Origin: Lingula anatina
Lineage: Eukaryota > Brachiopoda > Lingulata > Lingulida > Lingulidae
NCBI RefSeq assembly: GCF_001039355.2
Contig: NW_019774025.1
Span: forward strand, 261,626-325,625
Direction: 5' to 3'
Length of the DNA: 64,000 nucleotides
Shown here in pieces: positions 22,501 to 38,100 of this stretch. The notes beneath the pieces are model-generated. The model worked only from the letters and a program-made list of their open reading frames with translations. It searched no databases and was not told the origin of the DNA. The position numbers and the translations under genes are program-made. How positions within the stretch are numbered: the first letter of the stretch is position 1; every line of letters starts with the position of its first letter.

Positions 22501-25451
22501 AGGGTGTGACAACACACTGCAGATGTCCTCCAGCTTTGGTTTCAGCAGCTCCCTTTGTGAACCTCTGATAATGTTAGCAAGAACCATCAGTTGACCATAG
22601 CCTGGGGAACTCTTGATAGCCCCCAAGACCAGCTTACACCAGACTTCAGGCTCTACAAAGTAACCTACCAACTCAGCAGCCCTACCAACCTGTAGTCAAA
22701 ATAAAAAAGAACCAATTATAGTAGAATGAAACTGAAAATGGATGTTTAAGTTTTTACGATCAGTTAATAACCTTACCAAACTCCAGCTCTTTCTATTGTT
22801 GCATGGAAGCTGGTTTTAATAAAGGTTTCCTTTTATTTGATTATGATAATAATAATAATATTTGTTTATTGAAAAACATGCAATATAACTCATAAACTTG
22901 TTTTTGACATGGATAAGTAAATTTATTTATACAAAATCAAAGCATAGTTATTATACAGTAATATGGTAAATTAAAAAATAGCAAAAGCTGAAAATAAATC
23001 AACTTTCATATTACTGGTTTTATCTTTCTAGGTATTGAGATTTTAAATTGATAAGGATTGATGGGTTAGACACTGATAAAATTATAAAAACCTCAACATA
23101 GAACAAATAAACAAAATTAAAATGACTTACATTCTTCACCACCTCTTTCTCCTCATCAGAACAAGCTTTGTGAAGACCTGGCAGGAGAACTGCCATGTGT
23201 TGAGTCATGCAGTCCTCTGCATTCACTATCAGTGTAGTCATCAACTGAGCTGATTTAATCCTTGTGGCAACAACCCAGTCTCCCATATCTCGAATAAGTG
23301 CAGGAAGGATCTTTGACAGATGTCTGTAAATTAGTGTTCTGCACCCCAGGTTTGGTCTTTCAACTGAAATTGAAATGAACATTCCTTCTTTTTACTGTCC
23401 CCTAACCTGCACTTTAAAAAATTCTTTGGTATGACAATTTTGTAAAATTCAGCATGAATTAAAATTAAAATCCAAGTTGTTTAAAAAGCATTGTGCTCCT
23501 TCGTGCTCTTTATACTTCTCACTATCAGAATTCTTAAATTCTAAATAGCAGTACTTTTATTGTAATCAAAATCATTAAAGACCAGTAAACTGTCAACAGA
23601 TAAGATAGCTTACCACCACTTGGGTAATGTGCTGGATCCGGTTGGGCAAAATCTTCTTTGTCTTTTAATTCTTCTTCATTTTCTTTGTAATATTTTAGAC
23701 CTAAAATACATGCATATGGACATAATTAGGATATTTTTATATGCATAACAAGATTTTTTAAAAATGAGAGGTTCAAAGATGCAGGAATAAGTGAACCTAA
23801 TAAGCCCATGCAGATTTAAGTCATTAACCTTCACCAACTATGGACATCTTACCTAGAGGGGATATTTGGTTTATGTTGTCAGAGATGAAGCTCTACATAA
23901 TGTATCAAAATAAAAACATTACTATATAACACATTATATACACTATTTGCTGTGCAGAAAGCAATCAAACATGTCCATCCCACTGTAACAGCCAAAGTCA
24001 CTGGGAAATGCTGATAAGGCAATAAGTTAAAGGATTTTTCTATCAAACCCTATTAAAAGATATTCAAACTATACCTATAGTATATCCAAAATGAAATCCA
24101 CAATCTAATTTATCATTCACTACAATTAAAATTTTAAACATCATTCTTATATATGTGACAGCTTATTCTTTGAGTATACTCAAAATCTTACCTGTATCGT
24201 GCCAAAATGAATCAGCCATTTCTCGAATCTCTGGCAACTCATCTGTAACACTGGTCAGAAGGAGGGGAATCAGTTTGGGGAAGAAAGAGTATCGATCTAA
24301 AAGGTGCAGACACCAGTTGCCAACAACCAATGTAACTGCTTTCCTTACTTGTGGGGACTGGTCAAACATTCTCTGAGCAAAATGAGAGACCACATCTTCA
24401 ACTGACTTATTATTGCCGTTTTGGATTACAGCACCTTAAGTTGCAGAAAGAGAAAATAAAAAGAAGCATGAAAAAAAAAATAGTAGTATACACAATTGAA
24501 ATGCACATTAAAAGTGAGTAGATATTGTTATATACATAAATATCATTTAGTAGTATTTAATTGGGTCAACCTATGGATTACAACACCCAAAATACCTCAC
24601 AATTTACACTGTACTAACTATGTGACTGGTGAAAAATTCTAAAAAAAAGTACTGTAATCAGCATAGTAATATAATTTCTATACAACTGAGAGGATAATGT
24701 ATTAATTCTTACCAAATGCATCCTTAGAAAAATTCTTTACTTTTGCTTTAACTTAGATGCTAGTCTTTTTATGACAGCATTTTGTCATTTATCAAATTAT
24801 CATATTTTTGTACTTACCTATGGCTTCAATGACTGATACTCTAACTTTTGAGTGTTGGTGAATTATATTTTGGAGCAGGGGTTTGATCAAAGATTCAGAC
24901 TGCATGTGGAAATGTTCAGGAATGGTTTCAGCTAAAATTATTGAACATTTGCAACTTTCCTTCTTTACTTCTGGGTAAGGGTCCATTAAAGTTCTTATCA
25001 ATATCTTAATCATATCATCCAGGTATGGAGCGATTTTCTTTTTGGATTTTCCAACAAGTAATGTACATATTTCTACCAACTGAAGTCGGATTTCTTCTGA
25101 TGGTTCGACTATTTCTTGCTGCCCAAGTCGTTGCACAAGTACTGGCATAAAATATGGTAAATTACCTAGTGATCCCTGCACAAAAGAGAAATATTCACGA
25201 ATCAAACTAATACCAAGCTCTCTACATTTTTCCACTGGGTCCGACACAATTTTTAGTAAATGTTTGAAGGTATCACTGAATACTTCTTCTAAAACGCCAT
25301 TGTCTAGTTCTGGCTTCCTCCCAAACGTTTCCTTTTGAATACCTTCCAATGCTCTTCTTCTAGTCATTTTACTGTTCTCGGATAGACTGTTTATATGACG
25401 AGCAATCGATTGTAAAACTTCACTAGCTTGAGTTTGCACGCCGTCCGCCAT
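19540..25451 (-). CDS. DNAAF5: Dynein axonemal assembly factor 5 (HEATR2)
   Basis: Ten exons: 25451-24818, 24434-24192, 23700-23614, 23363-23131, 22689-22480, 22096-21953, 21598-21430, 21119-20821, 20417-20069 and 19676-19540, all GT-AG and in phase, giving 834 residues (human about 855). The protein is a solenoid of HEAT repeats that helps preassemble outer and inner dynein arms in the cytoplasm before export to motile cilia. Diagnostic segments are [15 protein letters not shown] and [11 protein letters not shown] in exon 1, [20 protein letters not shown] in exon 3, [15 protein letters not shown] in exon 4, [10 protein letters not shown] in exon 8, [12 protein letters not shown] in exon 9 and HKHRTPKYC near the C-terminus. 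I chose the ATG at 25451 (MADGVQ) because it lies in AAAGATGGCGGAC. An in-frame ATG at 25487 is possible. No break or missing segment is seen. Confidence 0.94.
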
Positions 25452-26131
25452 CTTTGTTGGTCGCAACGCCTCGATTTGAAAATACAAGAAAATCCCCCTC
25501 TATAAAACTAATAGCTTAACATAAAGAAGCAGACTTTATTTCAAACGGAAACTATTGAAGCATTTATGGTAATATCTCATCATCTCTATATACAACACTG
25601 TTAAAAATCAAATTGTGAATAGTAAATCTCATAGTCATCATGGCTTATCTTGGACTACCTTACTCTACTTTCCTACCTTTTTTCTTTGACAGTATCCAAA
25701 CAATGGCCTCGTTATTTTGTTCCATCAACAAGTAAATTAAAATTTAAGACGAGGCTCGGGCGAAGACGATATGCAAGGAACGAGATCAGGTGACGTACGG
25801 TTTATTAATTTTGTTCTGTCCAGTGCATAATTTGTGACATAATGTTGTTATTTTGCAAAAAGTCTGTAACGAATACAGAGCAAGTATATGCATGTTTATT
25901 TTTATGTATCTGTTTTTCATGCTGGTGCAAGTACTTAACAAGTACCGGTTCATATAATTGACGAGCATAGTATCAGCTTTTGTTTTCTTTTTCATTTTAG
26001 TCTTGGGGAGTTGAGTGATACAATAAATGCTAGCATGTAACACTTTGAAATGAAAATCATCTGTACTGAGACTGGGAGGCCAAGAGAAATTACAGTGCTC
26101 GGGTCACAAAATAAATAACTGATTTTAAAAA
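25452..26131. promoter_or_regulatory. Shared divergent upstream region, DNAAF5 and LRMDA-like gene
   Basis: 680 bp separate two opposed start codons, so both promoters must lie here or overlap. A TGACGTA (CRE-like) site occurs near 25791. A YY1-type AAGATGGCGG overlaps the DNAAF5 start codon. No TATA box was assigned. Confidence 0.5.
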
Positions 26132-28420
26132 ATGTCAATTGAGGAAAACCAGAAAAACCTTAATTTAGCCTTCAAAGGTCTCAAAGAAATGCCAGAAAAG
26201 GTGACAAAGCAACATGGACCAGTTGTTGAGATGCTTGATGTGTCTAATAATAAAATATCATATCCTTTAAAGTTTTGAATGAACGAAAAAATGTGAAAAC
26301 CAACGTATTTGTACATGTACTGTATAACGTTGAAATGTTCTGGTATAAGGAATTAAAGTTACTGTTTTTAATATTTTAAAGCAATATAATTCATGAGTAT
26401 TAGTATATAATGGTTTCATGGATGAAACTAAATATGAATATTTGAACTGTTGTATTATGAGTTCACAAAATGGAATAGTGTATTGTTTGTTGAGATAAAA
26501 TCAGTGCTGTTATCGATGGTTCCATTATCTACATCATAATTAAGACTGGCAGTGCATTGCAAAATGTATATTTATTATAGAAAATCCATAAACTTGCTAG
26601 TTTAAAGGTTACTGCTTAAAGGGTACTGCTTTTCCTTAATTTTAGCAAAGATTTCAGGTTTCTTTCAAATTTTCCAAACCTACACACGTTGGTGGTAGAC
26701 CACAATGGGCTGCAGTCTCATGTAAAGTTCCCCACTTCAGAGGGCATCCAAACACTATGGGCCAATCACAACAAGATAGCTAATCTCAGTGAGTATTGCT
26801 GTGGCCCAAAAACAATGACCAATTTTTTACTGTTAGAGCTACATATAATGGTGAAATAGGTTGGATTTTTTATTAAGATCCTTAATGATGGCTCGTGATG
26901 GAATTGCAAATTTTTGTTCAAGCTATTGTTTAAAGAATATGTTTCTGTCCTTGCTGGGGTGTATAACAATTTATTAGCAGTGTGCAATATGTTATTCTTT
27001 TATCTTATGCATAGATTTTGGATTAAGACAGAATTTTAAAAGGAAGTGGTTTTTAATAAGATGTGACTTTATCTATTAAAAATATTAATTTTTTAAAAAT
27101 TTTTTAGAACCTATATTTTTATTATCATGATGTGTAAGTGTGCACGTTTATAAGGTTTCCTACTTGAGACAGTTGTTTTGGATTTCAACTTAACTTTTAA
27201 AACAAATAATGTTCATCCATTTATATTTTCCCTTACAGGTGTTTTTATTGAAACAATTACCAAGAGCTTTCCTGAACTTCGTTTTTTAAGTTTGATGAAC
27301 AACCCAGCTGCTCCAAGTTACTTCAATGGTGGAACACTTCAGCAGTATATGGATTACAGGTAAGTAACCTTTATCACAAAAGTTAACAAGAAAGAGGCTT
27401 GAACTTGAACTGGTCCATAAGATATGCTCTTTGATACGTTGGCACTTATTTTAAATATTGAATATAACTTGAATATAACTTGGCAAAAAAATAAAATAAA
27501 TAAATAAAAATAATAATAAGATGCAATAATTGTAATTTATGTAAATATTTAAAAAATGTGTGCTTCATAATCTTTTTCAAAGTGACTGTATCTGGGTTCA
27601 TTTTAGATACTTTGTCATCAGTCATTTTCCGAAGTTGGAATTTCTGGACGACCAACCAGTAACAAAGGAACAAAGAGAAGAAGCCATCAGGATATATGGC
27701 TTGCACAATACAGGGCCTGATAAAAAAGCATGTTTTATTTTCTTGTCCATTTTCTGCTCAAAAGCTAATGTATCTGAACAATTTTTTTTTATTCATTTAC
27801 AGGTCTGATAATTTTTTTTTGTTTAATTAATTTTAGAAGACTTGAAATACCACGTCTTATCACTACTAAAAGTGGATCTTCTTGCAATGTCAAAATTGTT
27901 TATGCTAATTTAAAAATGGATGACAAACATAAAATTTCTTTATGCAAAAGACTACAAACAGATTAAGGGCTGGTCCAGGGAACAATTGTTAATTCTCAAA
28001 GTATTTTGTTAAACTTCCCTTATGTTTGAAATTGAAAATTAACAAATGACCCCTGATAAAATTATTTAAGGATTGGGAAAACTGAAACCATTGGCCTGAT
28101 GCTATTAACTGCTTAGCAAAGTCAAATTTACTCACAATTAATTTACTATATGAGTTCATGTTTTTTTCTCCATTGAGATGTGGGTGTTGTCATTTCTAAC
28201 CTCTCCACCCCCACACACATTACTATTCAATAAAATCTAGCATGTTAATTATTTAATAAAGAGGGAGGGATGATATTTAGGATGGCTGAAGCAAATATAT
28301 TAGTTTCACCAACAGTTTTGCGGGAATGATGATACCATGGTTGCATTCATTCTTTTTTCTTTTCAGGCAAACAAGGCCAAGAGAAAATCATCTAAACCAA
28401 AACTACAGGAATCCACATGA
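26132..28420 (+). CDS. Leucine-rich repeat protein, LRMDA (C10orf11)-like
   Basis: Exons: 26132-26259, 26646-26788, 27239-27359 and 27607 onward. The protein begins MSIEENQKNLNLAFKGLKEM and shows leucine-rich repeats (MLDVSNNKIS, LHTLVVDHNGL, IQTLWANHNKI, LRFLSLMNNPAAPS). These are followed by YFVISHFPKLEFLD and VTKEQREEA, which match the LRR-cap end of human LRMDA, a small LRR protein linked to melanocyte differentiation. Intron 1 is of U12 type, starting ATATCCTTT. The C-terminus is uncertain. Exon 4 either reads on to a TGA at 27806 or splices into a last exon at about 28367-28420 (ANKAKRKSSKPK, stop TGA 28418), for which no fully convincing donor was found. Length about 170-185 residues. 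Localisation is unclear; there is no signal peptide. Confidence 0.72.
26260..26645 (+). other. U12-type (AT-AG) intron of the LRMDA-like gene
   Basis: The 386-bp intron begins with ATATCCTTT, exactly the U12 5' splice consensus. Near its end is TTCCTTAAT, a U12 branch-point match, followed by TTTTAG. Splicing here joins IS to KDFRFLSNF and keeps a normal LRR spacing. No usable GT donor exists at this junction. The branch-to-acceptor distance is short, about 6-7 nt; an AG 12 nt further also keeps frame but would shorten the repeat. Confidence 0.75.
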
Positions 28421-29113
28421 TATGAATTACATTAATATTGAGATGAGCACCACATTTACTGCATTTTTACTTGGCATTTTAATTGTACTGTGTAAAAAAT
28501 AGTAATTTATATGTTCATAATACTTATACATTAAAAAATTCCAGATCAAAATAAGTTATAAACATTTTAAATTGTAACATTGGTGCTCTAAACATTTTCA
28601 AATTCATCAGGTTTTTGTAATATTTTATGATACTCTTGAGGCAAATGTTTTACTAATGGCAAAAAGCCATGGGGTATTTGTGATAATGACAAACATAAGA
28701 GATGCAGGTTCATTTGTGCCTCTGGCTCACTATATTTGATAGTTCAGTCATGATTTTTTTATGTAAAAAAGATCTGTTTAAATTAAATGATCATTTATGT
28801 GAGTGTGATCTCATATGATTATCATTCATTTTTCTTACACTTAACTGTGTATTGATGTAGCTGCCACATTAATTGTGAACTTTTGAAAGTTCTTCAGGTT
28901 TATTAAATTATTAGGTTTATAAAAAAAAATCTCACCATTTATAACTCTAATGCTTCAATCTCGTATAACTTAATGTGCTTATGGAAAAGAAAAAATGTAT
29001 TTATGTAAAATATTTATTTTAGATACATTAATTTCATTTCACAGTGTAGACCTTTACTATTTACAAAGCTGTTTGTACATAAATTAGGTCTAATTATAAC
29101 TATTTCACAATGA

Positions 29114-29119
29114 AATAAA
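29114..29119 (+). terminator. Polyadenylation signal AATAAA, LRMDA-like gene
   Basis: Plus-strand AATAAA downstream of the LRMDA-like gene. The stretch 28421-29113 holds no other feature and is probably its 3' UTR. Confidence 0.4.
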
Positions 29120-29262
29120 AAGCAAGTATACATTCAATGGCCAAACAAATTGGTCATGTAGAAAGAAAGTAGTTGTTTCGTCCCAAATTCTCAATAAAAC
29201 ATTTGTTTACAAATCGGGCATCCAGTTTGTTGCATAGTTATTTCTGGTCAACGATGTGAATG

Positions 29263-29268
29263 TTTATT
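29263..29268 (-). terminator. Polyadenylation signal AATAAA, SKIC8
   Basis: Minus-strand AATAAA 155 bp below the SKIC8 stop codon. It faces the plus-strand signal at 29114, so the two genes converge with very little space between their 3' ends. Confidence 0.5.
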
Positions 29269-29422
29269 GAGATTTCACATTCTGATGACAAGCTTTTGCT
29301 TGCTTTACTTTACATTATTAAATATATAGTGTGTGAAGAGGACCCATCATAACATTAGGATTATGTCTGGTGTCAAATGTCAGTTTATCTTGAAATGTCT
29401 GGTGTCATCTAGTTCTATGTAA

Positions 29423-33333
<3,911 letters not shown>

Positions 33334-33824
33334 GTTGAATGTTCTTTTGATCTCGTTTAAGTCTCGCGTACAACAGATATAAACAGAGGGATTAAATTGG
33401 AGGAAATATTACAATCCTTATAATTTAGGTATCTTAAAATATACATGAATATCGTTTGAATTGATAATTGTCTATATATGATGGGAAGAAAAACTATAAA
33501 TCAAAATAAATCACTTACTTGTGCATGATGGGAACAAGTGTTTAAACATGGAGGACGGTGGATGTCAACAAACCAATATTACCGAATTTTTGTGTCTTTT
33601 ATAACGCTGTCAGATAACTGAAGTGTGTTTTCTGTGACTGTTATTTATCTGGAGTTGATTACTTTAATTTTGCATACTTTTTACTCAATGGATTTTAGTT
33701 AAAATACGAGTATGGCGACTTTTTAATTTAAAAAATCCATATTTGCCTTGGATACAGTGTACAAATCCTGTTTGTCACTAGTGGCTACGAGTTCTCTTAG
33801 ACATTACATCAACCAGACAATAAG
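33334..33824. promoter_or_regulatory. Shared divergent upstream region, SKIC8 and TTC23-like gene
   Basis: Only 491 bp separate the opposed start codons. It holds both 5' UTRs and presumably a bidirectional promoter. No defined motif was assigned. Confidence 0.45.
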
Positions 33825-35073
33825 ATGGATGCAGATAATGTGTTAATGCCAATAGTCGAAGTTCCGAGTGAATCCAGTTTTGGCCGCCCAGATAGTGCCA
33901 ATACACAGAATGATGAGTTATCTTCATACAGAAGTGATGAAGAGTACAAGTAAGTTAATAAATCAGATCTGATAGTATTCATTAAAATCACAAGTAAGTA
34001 GAGTAATTATTTAACTAAATGCTTGTTCATTGTTAGGTGTTGCAATTGTTATCATAAATAAAAATGTACTAACCCCTTTCCCTCGCCCCTTCCAAACAAC
34101 TAATTTAGAGCCTGTTCATATAATAATAGAGCCTGTCCATGTTTATTATTATTATTATAGATCTATTAAATATTTATTTTAAAATCTGAGACACACAGTT
34201 GCATCATATGTTTGACATTTGCTTGTTGCTGATGCTTTAAAGACCCAGTTGACAAGCTGGCTAAAAAAATCAGAGATAACTGATGCATGTACTAGTCTGA
34301 TACCGATTCACGTCACACTATACTAGTATTTTAACTCTTTACTAGGCTCCAAAGGTAGAGTAACTGTGTATATTATTTGTTTTTTTTTTCTTTTTAAGAG
34401 TAAATCTTTTATTTTCCCCTTATTTTTTTGTGTTGCAGCACTGAAGAAGAATATGATGACGATAATGCTGGTACACCAACACCAAGGAGTAGTAGTGGGA
34501 AGAAAACAAAGAGACGGAGAACTAGAAGTAAGAAAAATGGAATAGACATGACTCCACCAGAAAAACTATTGAGAAGGTCTGAAAAGAAGGCTAAGAAATA
34601 CAAGGAAGAGAAAAAGGTGAGATAAAAAATAGGGATTAAATTTTGTTTCAGATGTTGATGTATAAGAATTGCAGGTACTAGTATGTGATTTTGGATCTAC
34701 AAAAAATTGGCATTGTAATATGTATTGATTTTGTTTTAGCTTATATATAGAATCATAAAGTATTTGTAGATAATACAGAGCCCTCCTTGTACTGTAACTC
34801 CTTGTATTTGTAGCTATGGAGGGTCATGCTTTTAAATGATACGGAATTTGTTTAAGACCTCTTATGAGGATTGAACTGATATAGAAAAGTTGTACAACCT
34901 CAAACTCCACCAGCCTTTGGTTTCAATTTCATGAAACAAAAACAGGTACTGAGCTCATCACTTTCACATAATTATTTGTATAAAAAGCACATGAACAAAG
35001 TGAAGTTTAGGCCTGAATCATTTTTTCACTACTAATCAAATCAAAAATTATGTCAAATCTTTTGCAGGAATAT

Positions 35074-35110
<37 letters not shown>

Positions 35111-38100
35111 TAAAAAAATGTACAGATGCAGACAAAAACATGGTTGTACATCAGGTCTTTTACAGATATTTTGTCTTTCGTAGGCTGATAAAGCTATCAA
35201 AGAGTTGATAAAGTGCACAGCTTTAGCTAGAATTGTACATGGGGACTCTCACTGGAAATATGCAGAAGCATACACAAACCTTGCTGAAGGATATTTTGAA
35301 TTAAAAGGTGGGATATATTGGGTAAAAGTGATTAAGATATTTTGGTATGATTTTTATATGAATTACCATTGTCAGAATCATTTGTTATTAATTTTTAATG
35401 GATGTGTCGTTTGAAATCAATTTGAATTTAAGTAATACATAAAAATAATAATACCAATAATTGAAAATGATTCCTTTATGCATTTACAAACGTGAAATTA
35501 AGTCTTTCTTTCTTTTAATTGTTTGAAATAACAATCAAAGTATTTCCCATAGTTTAGGGCTGACTAAATTATGTCTTAAATTACTTGTAAAAACTAAAAA
35601 TAAGTATACAAGTATAACATTATATATCTAAATGTATTACAGGTTACACAGCCCAGGCACACTACCATTCAGAAAATGCCAAGAACATCATGCTGAGTGG
35701 AGTTCAGATGCCAAGCTCTCAGCGAGATAAAGCAAAGATCATGGAAGTCCTAGTTAAAACATACTACACCATGGGTCGTGCACTTACAAAACTGAAAAAA
35801 TATCCTTGATAAAACATGTTTTTTAAAGGATGATATTAACCTTATAAGGATATGGTGTTTTACAGAATTGTGTTTTGTTTGATATGATTTATGTGTTACT
35901 TATCTTATAGGCTATTAGAACCCAATTATATGATTTTCCTATCCCATCTCCTAGTAACAAGTGTAGAATGAAATGGCTTTATTTGAATGGTAGTACGAGT
36001 AGTTATATGATTTTCCTATCCCATCTCCTAGTAACAAGTGTAGAATGAAATGGCTTTATTTGAATGGTAGTACGAGTAGTTTTCCAAACCATGCGACTTT
36101 GAAAATTAGTGAAAAAAAGAGACCATAGTGTGTAAAGATGCTGTTATACTATTTATGTGATATCAGAATAATTCCCTTAACATTTCATACATACACAGAA
36201 GCAGACCAAGCTCTACAGAGAGCAGAAAAAATAGCCCAAGAAAGAAGTAGGCTTCCAAATGTTAATTCTGATGACTGTGATGAAATGGATATCAAAATTT
36301 CTATTGCTCTTGGAAGGTATTATTCAGTAATAAAGTGTTTACATAAGGTTATACCAAGGGTTTAGCCAGCTAGCTACCTTGTCACCATTTAGACCTCCTG
36401 TTTGAGCAGGCTGGCTGGACAACTTGTTAAAATTTCCGGTAGTATATTAAATTTAAAAAAAAGGGTTTAAATGAGTGAACCTCATTTTGCTCAAAGAATA
36501 ATGTCACTAGGTGTTAATATATTGTTTATTTAATTTTAGATAGATTGATAGATTGATTGATTTTATTGACAGAGTTAGTTAGATAAGATTTTTAGATTTC
36601 ACCAGATTGTGTGTGACATATTTATTTCATTACACTTATTTTATATAGGCTGAATGGTGCTCAAGAGAAGGCAGCATCTGCAACCTCCTACTTTGACAAG
36701 GCTATTGAACTGATAGAAAAACAGCATGGTAATGATAGCATCAGGTTAATACCAGTGTATCAGGACATAGGGAGGGTAAGTTCCTGAAGGTATTATTCAT
36801 GTCAATTGTATAATCATAACATTACCGAGTAATTAGGCATTTTGTTAAGATTACCATGTAAAAACAATTATAAAATTAGACATTGGTTTGGCTATTAGAA
36901 AATTAATTCAGGTATTGCATAATTTATTCAGTGATTAATATGCAATCTTAAAATGACACTGATGCAGGAACTGATTTGTATTTTATTTGGATGAACATTT
37001 TTTAACCCTTTGCAAAATTGAAAATGATTTACATGACACATGTTTGAAAAACAGAAATTTTAAGTGTAATATATCCTGATCATGAGCACTGTTGATAAAA
37101 TCATCTTTGTTGCTATGAGACATTCAACAATGAGCACTTTTTTTATAGGTGGAGCAAAATAAGGGCAAACATGCCAACCATGACCGTGCCATTGAAATGT
37201 ATTTGCAAGCACACTCCATTGCTGGGGCCAAGTAAGGATGATCCAGATAGATTCTAATGATTTGTATTTAATATTATAAAACTAAAGAGTAAAGTTTTAC
37301 TGAGGGATTCTAGTACACTAATAAATATGGGGATTAGGTTAAAACATTTTTTTCTACGTCACTTGAGTGAGAAGCAGAAATGAATATTTATTAGTAATTG
37401 ATTCATAGATTTATTGGTGGAGAAAATGATTTCACAATTATAGTATTTAATCTCTGTGATCTCAAATTACTCATTGTTAGCAGTTAGTATATAATTATAG
37501 ATATTGGTATGATATAAGTCAAATTTTGAATACAACCTAAGGATTTAACAAGTAGAATACCAACTTCTTTTTTTACTTTGATTTACTTGCTGTTCTCTTA
37601 TTATGTAAATGTAATTCACAGTTATAGTGAAGGCACCCCAGAGCTGGCAGAGACTGCCAAAGCACTAGCTATGGCATATTCTAACACAGGAGACCCTGAT
37701 GCTGAAAGTGAGTATGGAAGCTCTCACACCCAAACATGCACACAAACCCACATGCAAACTTGCTTCACAGAAACGTAGTGTGTCAACTTTACAACCAAGC
37801 ACGCTGAATAATTGCCCTATCCTACATGGGTCCAAGCCCCAAGAAAAAAAAAATTCACATTGGAGACACACCTTCCATTATGAAACCCTGATTAGTTACC
37901 TATTGCAATAAACCTCTTCATTTTGTAGGTGTACATTGAACATGTCATGTTATGAAACATATTGATATGATTAACCTTAAAATTAAGTCCTTCATATATT
38001 TTCATCTAAAACCAAAAGTTTAGCTTTCCAGTTTGACATATGGGAAATTTAAAGTTAGTTAACAATGTTTTAAAGTCTTTTTATGAAGCAAATATTTTAG

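Noticed and set aside
36199-36316. GT-AG style exon 5 of the TTC23-like gene starting at AAGCAGACC after CACAG
   Set aside because: No GT donor exists at the end of exon 4, and this start loses frame or the Tyr of the TPR helix; the AT-AC solution fixes both.
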